From contig NZ_VFPT01000001.1 of the NCBI RefSeq assembly GCF_006716865.1, positions 2,289,001 through 2,353,000 of the forward strand: a stretch of 64,000 nt of DNA. The letters are read 5' to 3'. The stretch's first letter is position 1. Each line of letters begins with the position of its first letter. This document shows, one piece after another, positions 15,821-26,707 of the stretch. A program made the translations under genes and the position numbers. The notes beneath the pieces were generated by a model. It searched no databases, was not told the origin of the DNA, and saw nothing but the letters and a program-made list of their open reading frames with translations. Source of the DNA: Roseinatronobacter monicus (GTDB lineage: Bacteria; Pseudomonadota; Alphaproteobacteria; Rhodobacterales; Rhodobacteraceae).

Positions 15821-17062
15821 TCATGCGGACGGTCCCAAATCAAAGGCTAGTATCGAGACAGTCACCTTGCGTTCCGCGTCTTGTGCGAGCGAGAACACAT
15901 ACTGGTCACTCGTTTCATCAAGTCTCGTCGGACCAGAAATGAAATGCGGGTGCTGTTTGGTGGCCTCTCGCATCGTGCTTACCACGCCGGAAAATCCGAT
16001 ATTCCGATTGAACATGACTACGGCCGCTTTCGTATCGCGCCAAGTCAAGTAGCTGAGTAGCTGACTGATGGTGTCTAAGAAGAGTTTTGCACCGCCCCAG
16101 ATTTTGAACTCTGCAACGAATAGGTTGCTGCCTTCATGCCTGATGGCGATGTCAGTTTTGCCGCTGTAATTGAATGCTTCCCCGGTAGCAGTGCCGAAAT
16201 GTGCATTCAAAGGAACAAGAAACATGTCCCGTAGCGCTTCCTCGTCGAGCTGACGGGTGCGGGAGGAACTTTGCTCTATACTCCGCCCTGCCCCACGAAT
16301 TAAGCCGAGGATCATTTCATATTGTGCTTGGTCCAATGTTGGATCTGGCGGAGCGGAGGCACGCATAGGCGGTAATTGTGGAGTGACCTTCTGCTTTACT
16401 ACAGGAGGAACAAATGTTCGCGTGTCACCAGGCTTTTCCTTTAGTTTAATGCCGAGAGTTGCGAGTTGAGCCGCTGAACCCTTCTGCGCTAAGAGGCGTT
16501 CACGCCTATGAGCAATCTCCTGACCAACTTCTCGCCGCAGAGAGCTTTCGAAATTTTCCCACTGATTGCGATGCCAATTTAGATATTGGTTGACCGTTGC
16601 GACGAACTTATCGATCGTTTGTTTGACATCTCCAGCCTGCAGCGTTCGCCCAGCAATCGATAGATGCAGTGCATTGCCGTGTACGGTACCGCGCGGCGGC
16701 ATCGAGTCCCATTGGTTAGGCCTCAGATCGAAAAAAGCAGAATCGCCGTTAAATGGGATCTCTACTTCAAACGACTCCCCAGGGACATTTACTGTGCCAT
16801 CTAAGAAGTCCCGAACTGCGACTTGGCGTTCATGATGCTCGGCGCTAATATTTGCTTCGTCTAGCTGAGGTACCTCAGCGCTGTACTTCTGAACTAAATA
16901 ATCAAGTAAGGTGCCTTCATCAGTATTCAGAATGCGTCGCTCTGGGAGCTGGGATGCTTCTTGCCGTGCCTGTTCGATCTGATTCCGCATAACAGCGTCG
17001 CCATCACCACTCATGAACATTAGCTTTGTTTCGCCGCTCTGCCTGTACATCCCTTGTTCCAT
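15821..17062 (-). CDS. Large protein with C-terminal PD-(D/E)XK-like nuclease domain
   Basis: 413 residues from ATG 17062. Residues about 280-360 fit a PD-(D/E)XK fold: a helix with GEAFN, then TDIAI with Asp304, then FVAEFKIW with Glu318-x-Lys320, followed by a helix QLLSYLTWRDTKAA. The first 270 residues hold a mixed alpha/beta region and a coiled-coil-like stretch near 150-190, with no family I recognise. It lies 0.4 kb from the prrC-type restriction operon on the opposite strand. A role as a defence nuclease is inferred from fold and place only. Confidence 0.7.
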   Translation of the reverse strand: MEQGMYRQSGETKLMFMSGDGDAVMRNQIEQARQEASQLPERRILNTDEGTLLDYLVQKYSAEVPQLDEANISAEHHERQVAVRDFLDGTVNVPGESFEVEIPFNGDSAFFDLRPNQWDSMPPRGTVHGNALHLSIAGRTLQAGDVKQTIDKFVATVNQYLNWHRNQWENFESSLRREVGQEIAHRRERLLAQKGSAAQLATLGIKLKEKPGDTRTFVPPVVKQKVTPQLPPMRASAPPDPTLDQAQYEMILGLIRGAGRSIEQSSSRTRQLDEEALRDMFLVPLNAHFGTATGEAFNYSGKTDIAIRHEGSNLFVAEFKIWGGAKLFLDTISQLLSYLTWRDTKAAVVMFNRNIGFSGVVSTMREATKQHPHFISGPTRLDETSDQYVFSLAQDAERKVTVSILAFDLGPSA

Positions 17063-17456
17063 TTTTGTTACGCTCAGTCTGATTGAGAGTATAGCCCGGC
17101 CACAATGATCATGGATAGTGCCCTAGATCGCCGCGCGACCGACGCTCGCAGTACTGACCCCGATGCGCCAAAAACGGTCGATTCCGCTTTGGACAGAAAC
17201 GCTTGGGTTTTGTCCAGAGCAACTGTCGCGAAAGAGCCCATCAGCGACATTCAGGCAGGCCGCAGCATGGAAGAAGCCTTCGCACGTGCAGCATCGTGCT
17301 CGGCCCAAAGGGGACGGTCGGACACTCTCGACCGGTGCCAGCCCATTGAGGACTTTCGTGCCAAGCGCCACGCGCAGACGTTCTGATTGCCGAGCTTGCC
17401 GTCGTCCTCAGGTTCCTCTATTTTCAATCCAGATCCATCTGAAAGGACATTTCCGA
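17063..17456. other. 394-base region without a confident gene
   Basis: Separates the nuclease-like gene from the RM operon and should hold both promoters. A short open frame (17105-17386) has no ribosome site or family resemblance. I see no clear operator or terminator. Confidence 0.5.
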
Positions 17457-17645
17457 ATGCCCAACGATGACATCATGACCACTAAGGAACTCGCCGATTA
17501 TCTCAGAATCGCGGAGAAGACGGCCTATCGGTTTGCTTCCGAAGGCAAGGTTCCGGGGTTCAAGGTTGGCAGTGCATGGCGATTTCGCAAGGGCGAGATC
17601 GATCGCTGGATCGCCCAGCAGGAACAAGAGGGTAAACAGAAATGA
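17457..17645 (+). CDS. HTH_17 (excisionase-like) protein heading the RM operon
   Basis: 62 residues from ATG 17457, with GAAAGGA about nine bases upstream. It is one winged [23 protein letters not shown], then [20 protein letters not shown]. Its stop overlaps the hsdM start (ATGA), so it is the first gene of the hsdM-hsdS-prrC-hsdR operon. It probably binds DNA and may control timing of restriction after entry into a new host; that is an inference from position. Confidence 0.82.
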   Translation: MPNDDIMTTKELADYLRIAEKTAYRFASEGKVPGFKVGSAWRFRKGEIDRWIAQQEQEGKQK

Positions 17646-19186
17646 CTGGGCAACAACAGCGCGACGAACTTCACCGCCAGATCTGGGCCATCGCAAACGA
17701 TGTGCGTGGGGCCGTCGATGGCTGGGACTTCAAGCAATTCGTCTTGGGCGCTCTCTTCTACCGCTTTATCAGTGAAAACTTCACCACCTACATCGAAGGC
17801 GGCGACCCGAGCGTCAACTACGCCGCCATGCGTGACGCTGACATCCCCGCCGAGGCCGTCGACGACGCGGTGAAGACCAAGGGCTATTTCATCTACCCGT
17901 CGCAGCTGTTCACGAACGTGGCCAAATCCGCCAACACAAACGAAAGCCTGAACACGGACCTCGCCGCCGTCTTCAAGGCCATCGAAGGCTCGGCCAATGG
18001 CTACCCGTCCGAGCAAGACATCAAAGGCCTGTTCTCCGATTTCGACACCACCAGCAACCGCCTTGGCAACACCGTCGCCCAAAAGAACGACCGCCTTGCT
18101 AAGGTTCTCAAAGGCGTCGAGGGGCTCAAGCTCGACTTTGCGGATGCGCAGGGCGACCCCTTCGGCGATGCCTATGAATTCCTGATCTCCAACTATGCCG
18201 CCAACGCGGGCAAATCGGGCGGCGAGTTCTTCACCCCGCAGCACGTGTCCAAGCTGATCGCGCAACTCGCCATGCACGGCCAAACCCGCGTCAACAAGAT
18301 CTACGACCCCGCCTGTGGCTCTGGCTCATTGCTCTTGCAGGCCAAAAAGCACTTCGACGACCACATCATCGAAGGCGGCTTCTTCGGCCAGGAAATCAAT
18401 TACACCACCTACAACCTCGCCCGCATGAACATGTTCTTGCACAATGTGAACTACGACAAGTTCAACATCCAGCACGGCAACACGCTGGAAGACCCGCATT
18501 TCCTCGATGATGTGCCCTTTGACGCCATCGTCTCAAACCCGCCCTATTCGGTCAAATGGAAGGGCTCGGACGATCCCACCCTGATCAATGATGAACGCTT
18601 TGCCCCCGCGGGCGTCTTGGCCCCGAAATCCAAGGCCGACTTTGCCTTTGTGCTGCACGCGCTGCATTACCTGTCGGGCCGTGGCCGGGCGGCGATTGTC
18701 TGCTTCCCGGGCATCTTCTATCGCGGCGGGGCGGAGCAGAAGATCCGCCAGTATCTGGTCGACAACAACTATGTCGAAACCGTCATCGCGCTGGCGCCGA
18801 ACCTGTTTTTCGGAACCACCATCGCGGTGACGATCCTTGTGCTGGCCAAGAACAAGACCGGCACGGATGTGCAATTCATTGATGCCAGCGGAGAGGCCTT
18901 CTTCCGCAAAAGCACCAACACCAACCTGATGGACGATCCCCATATCGCCGAGGTGCTGCGCCTGTTTGCCAGCAAAGAGGCGGTGCCCCATGTGGCGCAG
19001 AACATTCCGCAGCAAACGATCATGGACAATGACTACAACCTGTCGGTCAGCGCCTATGTGGAGCCGAAGGATACCCGTGAGGTGACGAATATCGTCAAGC
19101 TGAACGCCGATATTGTGACAACGGTGGCGCGGATCAACGATCTGCGCGCGCAGATCGACGCGATCGTGGCGGAGATCGAGGCGTGA
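17642..19186 (+). CDS. hsdM: Type I restriction-modification methyltransferase subunit
   Basis: 514 residues. The N-terminal HsdM helical domain occupies about residues 5-150. The N6-adenine methyltransferase domain has SAM motif [12 protein letters not shown] near residue 222 and catalytic motif IV NPPY at 299-302. With HsdS it methylates adenines in both strands of a bipartite target. Its stop overlaps the GTG start of hsdS. The gene order with prrC downstream and similarity of layout indicate the type IC family (EcoprrI, EcoR124). Confidence 0.96.
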   Translation: MTGQQQRDELHRQIWAIANDVRGAVDGWDFKQFVLGALFYRFISENFTTYIEGGDPSVNYAAMRDADIPAEAVDDAVKTKGYFIYPSQLFTNVAKSANTNESLNTDLAAVFKAIEGSANGYPSEQDIKGLFSDFDTTSNRLGNTVAQKNDRLAKVLKGVEGLKLDFADAQGDPFGDAYEFLISNYAANAGKSGGEFFTPQHVSKLIAQLAMHGQTRVNKIYDPACGSGSLLLQAKKHFDDHIIEGGFFGQEINYTTYNLARMNMFLHNVNYDKFNIQHGNTLEDPHFLDDVPFDAIVSNPPYSVKWKGSDDPTLINDERFAPAGVLAPKSKADFAFVLHALHYLSGRGRAAIVCFPGIFYRGGAEQKIRQYLVDNNYVETVIALAPNLFFGTTIAVTILVLAKNKTGTDVQFIDASGEAFFRKSTNTNLMDDPHIAEVLRLFASKEAVPHVAQNIPQQTIMDNDYNLSVSAYVEPKDTREVTNIVKLNADIVTTVARINDLRAQIDAIVAEIEA

Positions 19187-20325
19187 GCGGTTCGGGGTAT
19201 CTGGAGCGTCTGTTGGACGGGGCGGCAGTGGAATGGGTGCCGTTGGGGAGCGACACCTTTTTTGAAGTTGCAAACAATGCGCGGCGACCTGTTAAGGCAT
19301 CTCTTCGTGAAACAGGGGCAACTCCTTACTATGGTGCAAATAACATTCAAGACTATGTCGATGGCTTCACACACGATGGCGAGTATGTTTTGATCGCGGA
19401 AGATGGCTCTGCCAGCTTAGAAAACTACTCGGTTCAATACGCCGTTGGTAGATTTTGGGCGAATAACCATGTTCATGTTGTTCGGGGCACTGACGCAGTT
19501 AACACCTGTTTTCTTTTTCACTTGCTGCGCACCGTCAACTTTCAACCCTATTTGACTGGAGGCGGCAGGGCCAAATTGACGAAGGGGCAACTCGTTGAAA
19601 TACCCATCCCCATCCCCTGCCCAGAAAACCCGCAGAAGTCTCTGGCGATTCAGGCCGAGATTGTGCGGATATTGGACGCTTTCACCGCGCTTACCGCAGA
19701 GCTTACCGCAGAGCTTACCGCCCGCAAAACCCAATACAACCACTACTGCAACCAACTGCTGAACTTTGACAGCACAGAGGTGGAGTGGAAGACGCTGGGG
19801 GAAATAGTCGGCACAATAAAAACTGGCAAACTGAACGCCAATGCGATGGTTGAAAACGGCAAATATCCGTTTTTTACCTGCGACTCCAAGCCGTTCAAGA
19901 TTGACACCTTTGCTTTCGACACTGAGGCTATCATCGTGTCAGGCAATGGTAGCCAAGTTGGTCACATCAATTATTACAACGGCAAGTTCAACGCATATCA
20001 GCGAACTTACATTTTGGCCGATTGCATTCAAGAAATGACCATTAGTTTTCTGCTCACCTACCTGAAAGCATTCCTTAGACCCTACATTATGCAGCACTCG
20101 AAAAAGGGCTCCGTGCCTTATATAACAATGCCAATGTTGGAACGGTTTGCAGTCCCAGTCCCGTCCCTCGCCGAACAAGCCCGCATCGTCGCTATTGTCG
20201 ACAAGTTCGACACGCTGACCACCTCGCTCACCGAGGGCCTGCCGCGCGAAATCGCGCTGCGGCAAAAGCAGTATGAATACTACCGCAGTCTGCTGCTGAG
20301 CTTTCCCAAGGGGGATCAGGCATGA
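19183..20325 (+). CDS. hsdS: Type I RM specificity subunit with LTAE linker repeats
   Basis: 380 residues, GTG start overlapping the hsdM stop. Two target recognition domains (about residues 10-145 and 200-330) are each followed by a conserved helical spacer. The central spacer reads [15 protein letters not shown], then [12 protein letters not shown], coded by 12-base repeats at 19690-19701 and 19702-19713. In type IC enzymes the number of these repeats sets the distance between the two half-sites recognised. The second spacer ([17 protein letters not shown]) has the matching helix. Its stop overlaps prrC. Confidence 0.94.
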   Translation: MSGSGYLERLLDGAAVEWVPLGSDTFFEVANNARRPVKASLRETGATPYYGANNIQDYVDGFTHDGEYVLIAEDGSASLENYSVQYAVGRFWANNHVHVVRGTDAVNTCFLFHLLRTVNFQPYLTGGGRAKLTKGQLVEIPIPIPCPENPQKSLAIQAEIVRILDAFTALTAELTAELTARKTQYNHYCNQLLNFDSTEVEWKTLGEIVGTIKTGKLNANAMVENGKYPFFTCDSKPFKIDTFAFDTEAIIVSGNGSQVGHINYYNGKFNAYQRTYILADCIQEMTISFLLTYLKAFLRPYIMQHSKKGSVPYITMPMLERFAVPVPSLAEQARIVAIVDKFDTLTTSLTEGLPREIALRQKQYEYYRSLLLSFPKGDQA

Positions 20326-21491
20326 CCAAAACCCTTGATGAGATAGCCAAGCAACTGCGCGATGCGAATAAAAAGCTCCAACTGATCTATGCCTTCAACG
20401 GCACCGGCAAAACCCGCCTGTCCCGCGCGATGAAGACTCTGATTGCCCCCAAGATCGAAGGCGACGACACCCCCGCCCGTAACAAGATCCTCTACTACAG
20501 CGCCTTCACCGAAGACCTGTTCTACTGGGATAATGACCTAGCGGATGAAGGCGAACCCAAGTTAATGATCCAGTCGAATACTTTCACTGACTGGATTTTG
20601 GGAGAGCAAGGCAAGGGCAATGACGTCATTGCGAACTTTCAGCACTACACCAACAAAAATCTGACACCAGTCTTCATGGAGAAGGACGGAAAGAAACCTG
20701 GCGAAAAGACCTACCCTTCGGTCACGTTCTCCATAGCCACGGGTGATGACGAGGCCACGACAGGCATCAAAATTTCAAAAGGCGAAGAAAGCAACTTCAT
20801 CTGGAGTATCTTTTTTACGTTGATTGAAGAGGTTGTTTCGGTCCTTAGCGTTCCTGAAGTTGGGGACCGAAGCACCAACCGGTTCGACACACTCGAGTAT
20901 ATTTTCATTGATGATCCAGTGAGCTCGCTGGACGACAACCATCTTATAGAACTGGCGCAGACCCTGGCGACGCTCATCAAGGACGCGCCACAGGAAGGAC
21001 CAAAATTCATTATTACGACCCATAATCCACTGTTTTTCAATGTTCTCTTTAACGCGCTCAAAAATGGCCTAAAGTATCAGTTGTCTCAGAATGACGACGG
21101 AACGTTCTCTCTGGATCGTTGGAACACCGACAGCCCGTTTTCATACCATCTGCATTTGATCGAGAAACTTAAGGCCGCATCAGTTGCTGATGGCTTTGAG
21201 AAGTATCATTACAACCTTCTGCGAAACGTTTTGGAGAAGACATCGACCTTCATGGGGTACGAGGACTGGGCAGACCTGCTGCCTCGAACGACAGATGGGA
21301 CAAACGACGCCTATTTGAAACGAATTGTAGATATTTCGAGCCATTCAAAGCACGCTGGAGACGAACAGCCGCACCTTTCAAAAGATGATAAGCGGGTTCT
21401 CGGATACCTTCTCAGTGAGACAGCCAACAAGAAATACGAGTTCGCAGATCGATATCGGATGCTCAGAAAGGAAGGGGCAAAAAATGGTTGA
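20322..21491 (+). CDS. prrC: PrrC-type anticodon nuclease (tRNA-Lys cleaving)
   Basis: 389 residues. The N-terminal two thirds is an ABC/SMC-like ATPase: Walker A AFNGTGKT (24-31), signature-like [10 protein letters not shown] (150-159), Walker [15 protein letters not shown] (192-205), and switch histidine TTHNPLFFN. The C-terminal nuclease has Arg301 and Glu305 in LLRNVLEK, and His341 in SSHSKH, matching the Arg-Glu-His triad of E. coli PrrC. In E. coli the nuclease is held silent by the type IC RM complex and cuts tRNA-Lys at the anticodon when a phage protein inhibits restriction. Position between hsdS and hsdR is the same as in the prr locus. Length and all key residues are intact. Confidence 0.94.
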   Translation: MTKTLDEIAKQLRDANKKLQLIYAFNGTGKTRLSRAMKTLIAPKIEGDDTPARNKILYYSAFTEDLFYWDNDLADEGEPKLMIQSNTFTDWILGEQGKGNDVIANFQHYTNKNLTPVFMEKDGKKPGEKTYPSVTFSIATGDDEATTGIKISKGEESNFIWSIFFTLIEEVVSVLSVPEVGDRSTNRFDTLEYIFIDDPVSSLDDNHLIELAQTLATLIKDAPQEGPKFIITTHNPLFFNVLFNALKNGLKYQLSQNDDGTFSLDRWNTDSPFSYHLHLIEKLKAASVADGFEKYHYNLLRNVLEKTSTFMGYEDWADLLPRTTDGTNDAYLKRIVDISSHSKHAGDEQPHLSKDDKRVLGYLLSETANKKYEFADRYRMLRKEGAKNG

Positions 21492-24400
21492 GCAGACGAA
21501 AACCATCGCGGAAACGAAAAATTTCATTGTTCTCGACAAATACGACCGGATCAACGAGACGTCCAAAGGCTACCAAAGCGAAGACGATCTGGAACGTGAA
21601 CTGGTGCGGGATCTGGTCGATCAGGGCTATGAATTCCGTCCCGACATCACCTCTTCCAAGGAAATGCTCGCCAACATTCGCGTTCAGTTGCAGGAGCTGA
21701 ACCGTGTTGTCTTTTCAGATGCCGAATGGTCGCGCTTCGTCGAAACCTATCTGGACAGGCCCAGCGAAGGCATCATCGACAAGACGCGCAAGATCCATGA
21801 CGATCACATCCATGATTTTGTCTTTGAAGATGGCCGCATTCAGAACATCCATTTGGTCGACAAACGCAACAAGGCCCGCAACAAGCTGCAGGTGATCAAG
21901 CAGTTTGAGCAAACCGGCTCTCATGCCAACCGTTATGATGTGACGATTTTGGTGAATGGTCTGCCGATGGTGCAGATCGAGCTGAAGCGGCGCGGCGTTG
22001 CCATCCGCGAGGCCTTTAATCAGATCCATCGTTACAGCAAGGAGAGCTTTAACAGCGAGAGTTCGCTTTTTCGGTTCCTGCAGATGTTTATTATCTCGAA
22101 CGGCACCGACACTCGTTATTTCGCCAACACCACGAAGCGCAACAAAAACAGCTTCGACTTCACGATGAACTGGGCACAGTCCGACAACGGATTGATCAAG
22201 GATCTGAAAGACTTTACCGCGACCTTCCTGCAGAAGCGCACGCTGTTGGATGTCTTGTTGCAATATTCCGTTTTCGATGTCAGCGACACCCTGTTGATAA
22301 TGCGACCGTACCAGATTGCGGCGACGGAGCGCATCCTTTGGAAAATCCGCAGTTCTTATCTGGCCAAAACCTGGGGCAAACCCGAAAGCGGTGGCTTCAT
22401 TTGGCACACGACAGGGTCCGGTAAGACTCTGACGAGCTTCAAGGCTGCCAGGCTGGCAACCGAACTCGACTTCATCGACAAGGTGTTCTTCGTCGTCGAC
22501 CGGAAGGATCTCGATTACCAGACGATGAAAGAATATCAGCGGTTTTCGCCCGACAGCGTTAACGGTTCTGACAGCACCGCGGGGTTGAAGCGTAACCTGG
22601 ACAAGGATGATAACAAGATCATCGTCACCACAATCCAGAAGCTAAACAATCTGATGAAGGCCGAAGCTGATCTTCCGATTTATGGCAAGCAAGTGGTCTT
22701 CATCTTCGACGAGTGCCATCGCAGTCAATTCGGTGAAGCACAGAAGAACCTGAGGAAGAAATTCAAAAGGTTCTACCAGTTCGGCTTCACCGGCACGCCG
22801 ATTTTTCCGGAGAATGCCGCGGGCGCAGAAACCACCGCCAGTGTGTTCGGGCGCGAGCTGCATTCCTACGTTATTACGGATGCCATCCGCGACGAGAAGG
22901 TATTGAAGTTCAAGGTCGACTACAACGACGTCCGGCCGCAGTTCAAAGCCATCGAGAGCGAGCAAGACGAGAAAAAACTAAGCGCCGCAGAGAACAAGCA
23001 GGCCCTGCAGCATCCCGAACGGATCAAGGAAGTTTCGCAGTACATCCTTAACAATTTTCGCCAGAAGACGCACCGGCTACACGCGGGAAGCAGCGGCTTC
23101 AACGCCATGTTCGCGGTCAGCAGCGTGGATGCTGCCAAACTGTATTACGAAACGCTGAACGCGCTGCAGGCCAGCAGCGACAAGCCCCTGAAGATCGCGA
23201 CGATCTTCTCCTTCGCCGCAAACGAAGAACAAGACGCCGTCGGGGACATCCAGGACGAGAGTTTTGACGTTTCGGCGATGAACAGCAGCGCCAAAGAATT
23301 TCTGAATGCGGCGATCCGGGACTACAACGCGTATTTCAAAACAAGTTTCGGCGTCGACGGGCAGAGTTTTCAAAACTATTACCGAGACTTGGCGAAGCGC
23401 GTCAAATCCAGAGAAGTCGATCTGCTGATCGTTGTCGGCATGTTCCTGACCGGTTTCGACGCCCCGGCTCTGAACACCTTGTTCGTCGACAAGAACCTTC
23501 GCTTCCATGGATTGATACAGGCATTTTCCAGAACGAACCGGATTTACGACGCGACCAAGACCTTTGGCAATATCATCGCCTTCCGTAATCTCGAACAGGC
23601 GACTGTCGACGCGATCACGCTTTTCGGGGACAAGAACACCAAGAATGTTGTCTTGGAGAAAAGCTACGACGAATATATGAATGGCTCTCGGGATGAGGAA
23701 CACGGGAACACCCCACGCGGCCTCATCGATATCGTGAGCGAACTTGAAAGCCGGTTTCCGAACCCTTCAGCGATCGACAAAGAATCCGAAAAAAAGGCCT
23801 TTGTAAAACTGTTCGGCGAGTATCTTAGAGCCGAAAACATCCTGCGAAACTACGATGAATTCGCGGCACTGAAAGCTCTACAGGACGTGGATGCATGTAA
23901 TCCAGAGGCCATAGAAGCCTTCAAGGCGAAGCACTATCTGAATGATGACGTGCTTCATGAAATGCAGAAGATCCATCTGCCGTCTGAGCGCAAAACCCAG
24001 GATTACAGGTCCACCTACAACGACATCCGAGACTGGTTGCGCCAAGAGAAGAGCGCGGCTGACAGCGATAAATCTGGCATCGACTGGGATGACGTGGTGT
24101 TTGAGGTTGATCTCCTCAAATCGCAGGAGATCAACCTCGAATATATCCTCGAGCTGATCTTTGAGAAGAACAAGAAGTTGAAAGACAAGGCAGGTCTGAT
24201 CGATGAGGCCCGCCGCGCCATTCGTGGCAGCCTCGGCAACCGGGCGAAAGAGAGCCTAATCGTCGACTTCATCAACCAGACAGACCTTGATCGCCTCGAC
24301 GACAAGGCAAGCCTGATCGACGCGTTCTTCGCCTTTGCACGGGAAGAGCAACGTCGCGAAGTGGACGAGATCATCACATCAGAAGATCTGAATCCCGAGG

Positions 24401-24585
24401 CGGCAAAACGTTACATCGAGGTTTCGGTCAAGCGGGAGTTCGCGTCTGAAAATGGGGCCGACCTGAATGCCATATTGCCCGAAATGAGCCCGCTGAACCC
24501 AAAGTTTCGGAGCAAGAAGGCGAAGGTATTTGAGAGGATCTCCGATTTTGTCAATAAGTTCAAGGGTGTCGGCGGTGAGATGTGA
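21484..24585 (+). CDS. hsdR: Type I restriction endonuclease/translocase subunit
   Basis: 1033 residues from ATG 21484, which overlaps the prrC stop by eight bases. The N-terminal nuclease domain has QIELKRRG with Glu166-x-Lys168 (PD-(D/E)XK). The SF2 translocase follows: [10 protein letters not shown] near 308-317, FDECHRSQ (DEAD-box equivalent) near 408, GFTGTPIF (motif III) near 435, and later helicase motifs. The C-terminal helical domain of about 200 residues contacts HsdM. It cuts unmodified DNA after ATP-driven translocation. It is the last gene of the operon. Confidence 0.96.
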   Translation: MVEQTKTIAETKNFIVLDKYDRINETSKGYQSEDDLERELVRDLVDQGYEFRPDITSSKEMLANIRVQLQELNRVVFSDAEWSRFVETYLDRPSEGIIDKTRKIHDDHIHDFVFEDGRIQNIHLVDKRNKARNKLQVIKQFEQTGSHANRYDVTILVNGLPMVQIELKRRGVAIREAFNQIHRYSKESFNSESSLFRFLQMFIISNGTDTRYFANTTKRNKNSFDFTMNWAQSDNGLIKDLKDFTATFLQKRTLLDVLLQYSVFDVSDTLLIMRPYQIAATERILWKIRSSYLAKTWGKPESGGFIWHTTGSGKTLTSFKAARLATELDFIDKVFFVVDRKDLDYQTMKEYQRFSPDSVNGSDSTAGLKRNLDKDDNKIIVTTIQKLNNLMKAEADLPIYGKQVVFIFDECHRSQFGEAQKNLRKKFKRFYQFGFTGTPIFPENAAGAETTASVFGRELHSYVITDAIRDEKVLKFKVDYNDVRPQFKAIESEQDEKKLSAAENKQALQHPERIKEVSQYILNNFRQKTHRLHAGSSGFNAMFAVSSVDAAKLYYETLNALQASSDKPLKIATIFSFAANEEQDAVGDIQDESFDVSAMNSSAKEFLNAAIRDYNAYFKTSFGVDGQSFQNYYRDLAKRVKSREVDLLIVVGMFLTGFDAPALNTLFVDKNLRFHGLIQAFSRTNRIYDATKTFGNIIAFRNLEQATVDAITLFGDKNTKNVVLEKSYDEYMNGSRDEEHGNTPRGLIDIVSELESRFPNPSAIDKESEKKAFVKLFGEYLRAENILRNYDEFAALKALQDVDACNPEAIEAFKAKHYLNDDVLHEMQKIHLPSERKTQDYRSTYNDIRDWLRQEKSAADSDKSGIDWDDVVFEVDLLKSQEINLEYILELIFEKNKKLKDKAGLIDEARRAIRGSLGNRAKESLIVDFINQTDLDRLDDKASLIDAFFAFAREEQRREVDEIITSEDLNPEAAKRYIEVSVKREFASENGADLNAILPEMSPLNPKFRSKKAKVFERISDFVNKFKGVGGEM

Positions 24586-24710
24586 GTGCGGCGGTCTGAA
24601 AAATGATGAACATCGCCGCCGTTCATCCCACATGGACCGAGTGACAGCTCCCCGCCCTCCATGTCGGTCATAACGCAAGCGCGAAGGATTTCTGCGCAGG
24701 CGCAGCGACC

Positions 24711-24793
24711 GACCGCAAGGTCCGCATAACTGCCGGTCGGACCGCGTTTCGGATGCTGCAGCGCCGCAAGGCAGGTCGGAGCCCACAGCGGAC
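24711..24793. repeat. 83-bp dispersed repeat, copy A
   Basis: Begins GACCGCAAGG and ends AGCGGAC; nearly identical to 28328-28411 (one extra C there and one or two substitutions). It contains no gene and lies downstream of hsdR. A shorter relative is seen near 30150-30180. Confidence 0.8.
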
Positions 24794-24820
24794 GGTTAGC
24801 CGTCAATTCTACCCGTCTGG

Positions 24821-25200
24821 TTACTCAGTGAAGAAGGGCGCAGCAATCTGAGTGGCGCCAACCAAGACCAAGGCGAAGGTTAACCAACCAAGTCTGCGCT
24901 GCTGACGTAAGTTGTCTTGATGACGCCTGTCTGCTTCCTCATAGTAATCTAGTGTAGCTAGAGCTTTGGGTGAAAGGGAAAATTGCCCTTTTTTCAGCTC
25001 CTCCAAATCGCCGGATGCGACAAGAGAATCGAGAACCAGCCGATAGTATCTCATTTGTTGCTTAAACTCAGGATGCTTCATGATTAGTTGGCCATGTCTG
25101 TGTATTAGAAAACTTAATGTAGAAAAATCAGAATGGCCGTGTTCAAGATTCCACTCGTAGGCCCATGTCAAGACCTCTAGTCGATCTTGTCTTGGAAGCC
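24821..25200 (-). pseudogene. 3' part of an ISL3-interrupted gene, unknown function
   Basis: The open frame on this side has codons from about 25200 to the stop at 24821. Its C-terminal half is charged, then QQRRLGWLTFALVLVGATQI forms a single membrane helix and a short tail PFFTE. A TTG at 25171 with AGAGG upstream could restart translation of 116 residues. Joining it across the ISL3 element restores a 262-residue protein. The family is not recognised; a membrane-anchored element protein, perhaps of defence type given its place after hsdR, is only a guess. Confidence 0.72.
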
Positions 25201-25208
25201 TTTTATTT

Positions 25209-26699
25209 GGTCCCTTCGCGATTTGTGTGGGTTGCTGGTGGGCGGCGGATTGAATCTTCTACCAGATATTGTGGTCACAACATAAGGCGCGTCTGTCGCG
25301 GAGACCTCAAATATCGCAGCGTCAGACGCGCCGAGCCTGTTGAGCTGCGGCAGTTTTTTTGGATAGGGTGAAGCTTCCTGAAACCAGCGGATGAGGAGGT
25401 ATTCATGGGTCCCGAGACAAGTTTGTTCACGACAGCTCTTGGCCTGCAGGCTCCGTGGAGTGTCACGGACGTACGTTTTGACGCCAAACTCAAAGAGATC
25501 CACTTTGACGTCCGCTTCAAGGCGGGAAGTCGATTTGCTTGTCCCTCCTGTGGCGCGCCCGATCAGCCCGTCCATGACACGCGATCCAGGATCTGGGAAC
25601 ACCTGCGTTTTTTCGAGCACAAGGCTTTCATCCATGCCGATGTGCCACGTGTTGCTTGCAGCCAATGTAGCAAGACCGGACAGGTTCCGGTCCCCTGGGC
25701 GCGCAGTGGCAGCGGTTTCAGTCAGTTGTTTGAAGCCTTTGTGATTGCGCTGGTGCGACAGATGCCGGTGAAGGCTGTTGCTGATATGCTTGATGTTGGT
25801 GACGATCGCCTCTGGCGGGTTCTTGACCATTACGTGTCGTCAGCGCGAGATCGCGAAGACTTCAGCGCCGTGACCGCCCTTGGGATTGACGAGACAGCTG
25901 CGCGCCGCGGGCATAATTACATCACCCTATTTCACGACCTTCTGGCCGGCAGGCTTCTCTTTGCCTGTGAAGGACGTGATGCAAAGACTGTGGCGGCTTT
26001 CGGTGAAGATCTGCGCGCCCATGGCGGTGATCCCGATGCCATCTCCGCTGCCTGTATCGATATGAGTAGGGCCTACATTTCTGGCGTCGCAAAGCATCTG
26101 CCGAACGCGGATGTTACCTTCGACCCATTCCATGTCATCCAACTGGCCAATGTGGCGCTTGAAGAGGTTCGCCGCGCCGAAGTACGCAGCAGACCTGAGT
26201 TGAAACACAGCCGCTGGATGTGGCTCAAGGACAAGAAGAGATGGACGAAGCGGCAGATCACACAGCATCATGATCTATCTCGGATGCACCTGAAAACAGG
26301 ACGCGCGTTTCGCTTGAAAGAGGCTTTGCGCGACATCTTTGCTGAAGCCGAGTCCAAGGCAGAGGCCGAAGAACGGCTTACCGCCTGGTTTCAATGGGCG
26401 CGCCGCAGCAGGCTGCCAGCATTCAAGAAACTCGCTCTGACACTCAAGGCGCACTGGGATGGTATACTTAACGGTTTTGACAGCGATCTGAGCAACGGCG
26501 CTGTCGAAGCCATCAACGGCCTCATTCAGGCCGCAAAGGCTCGGGCGCGCGGGTATCGCAAAACCCGCAACCTCATCAACATGTCATACCTCATCGCAGG
26601 CAATCTCACCCACTTACCAGCGTCACCCTACCGCACAACATCTTGTGCCACAGGCAAATGAACGGAAACCAAGCCACCCACACAAACCGCGAAATAGCC
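25209..26699 (+). mobile_element. ISL3-family insertion sequence
   Basis: 1491 bp, flanked by an exact 8-bp target duplication TTTTATTT (25201-25208 and 26700-26707). Imperfect terminal repeats begin GGTCCCTTCGCG on the left and, read inward from the right, GGCTATTTCGCG, and continue for about 30 bp. It carries one intact transposase gene and lies inside an open reading frame. Confidence 0.93.
25405..26661 (+). CDS. ISL3-family transposase
   Basis: 418 residues. The N-terminal zinc-finger-like region has CPSCGAPD and CSQCSKTG, typical of ISL3. The catalytic domain has GIDETAARRGHNYI (first Asp), CIDMSRAYISG (second Asp) and LSNGAVEAINGLIQ (Glu), and the C-terminus KARARGYRKTRNLINM is the conserved basic end. 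No internal stop. The start has GAGGAGGT upstream. The gene is complete, so the element may be mobile. Confidence 0.94.
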   Translation: MGPETSLFTTALGLQAPWSVTDVRFDAKLKEIHFDVRFKAGSRFACPSCGAPDQPVHDTRSRIWEHLRFFEHKAFIHADVPRVACSQCSKTGQVPVPWARSGSGFSQLFEAFVIALVRQMPVKAVADMLDVGDDRLWRVLDHYVSSARDREDFSAVTALGIDETAARRGHNYITLFHDLLAGRLLFACEGRDAKTVAAFGEDLRAHGGDPDAISAACIDMSRAYISGVAKHLPNADVTFDPFHVIQLANVALEEVRRAEVRSRPELKHSRWMWLKDKKRWTKRQITQHHDLSRMHLKTGRAFRLKEALRDIFAEAESKAEAEERLTAWFQWARRSRLPAFKKLALTLKAHWDGILNGFDSDLSNGAVEAINGLIQAAKARARGYRKTRNLINMSYLIAGNLTHLPASPYRTTSCATGK

Positions 26700-26707
26700 T
26701 TTTATTT

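Noticed and set aside
17105..17386. 93-residue open frame before the RM operon
   Set aside because: No ribosome site, no family, and composition unlike its neighbours; treated as spacer.
20322..21491. Generic AAA ATPase of a Gabija- or Septu-like system
   Set aside because: The C-terminal Arg-Glu-His triad, the length and the place between hsdS and hsdR fit PrrC much better; no UvrD-like or HNH partner is present.
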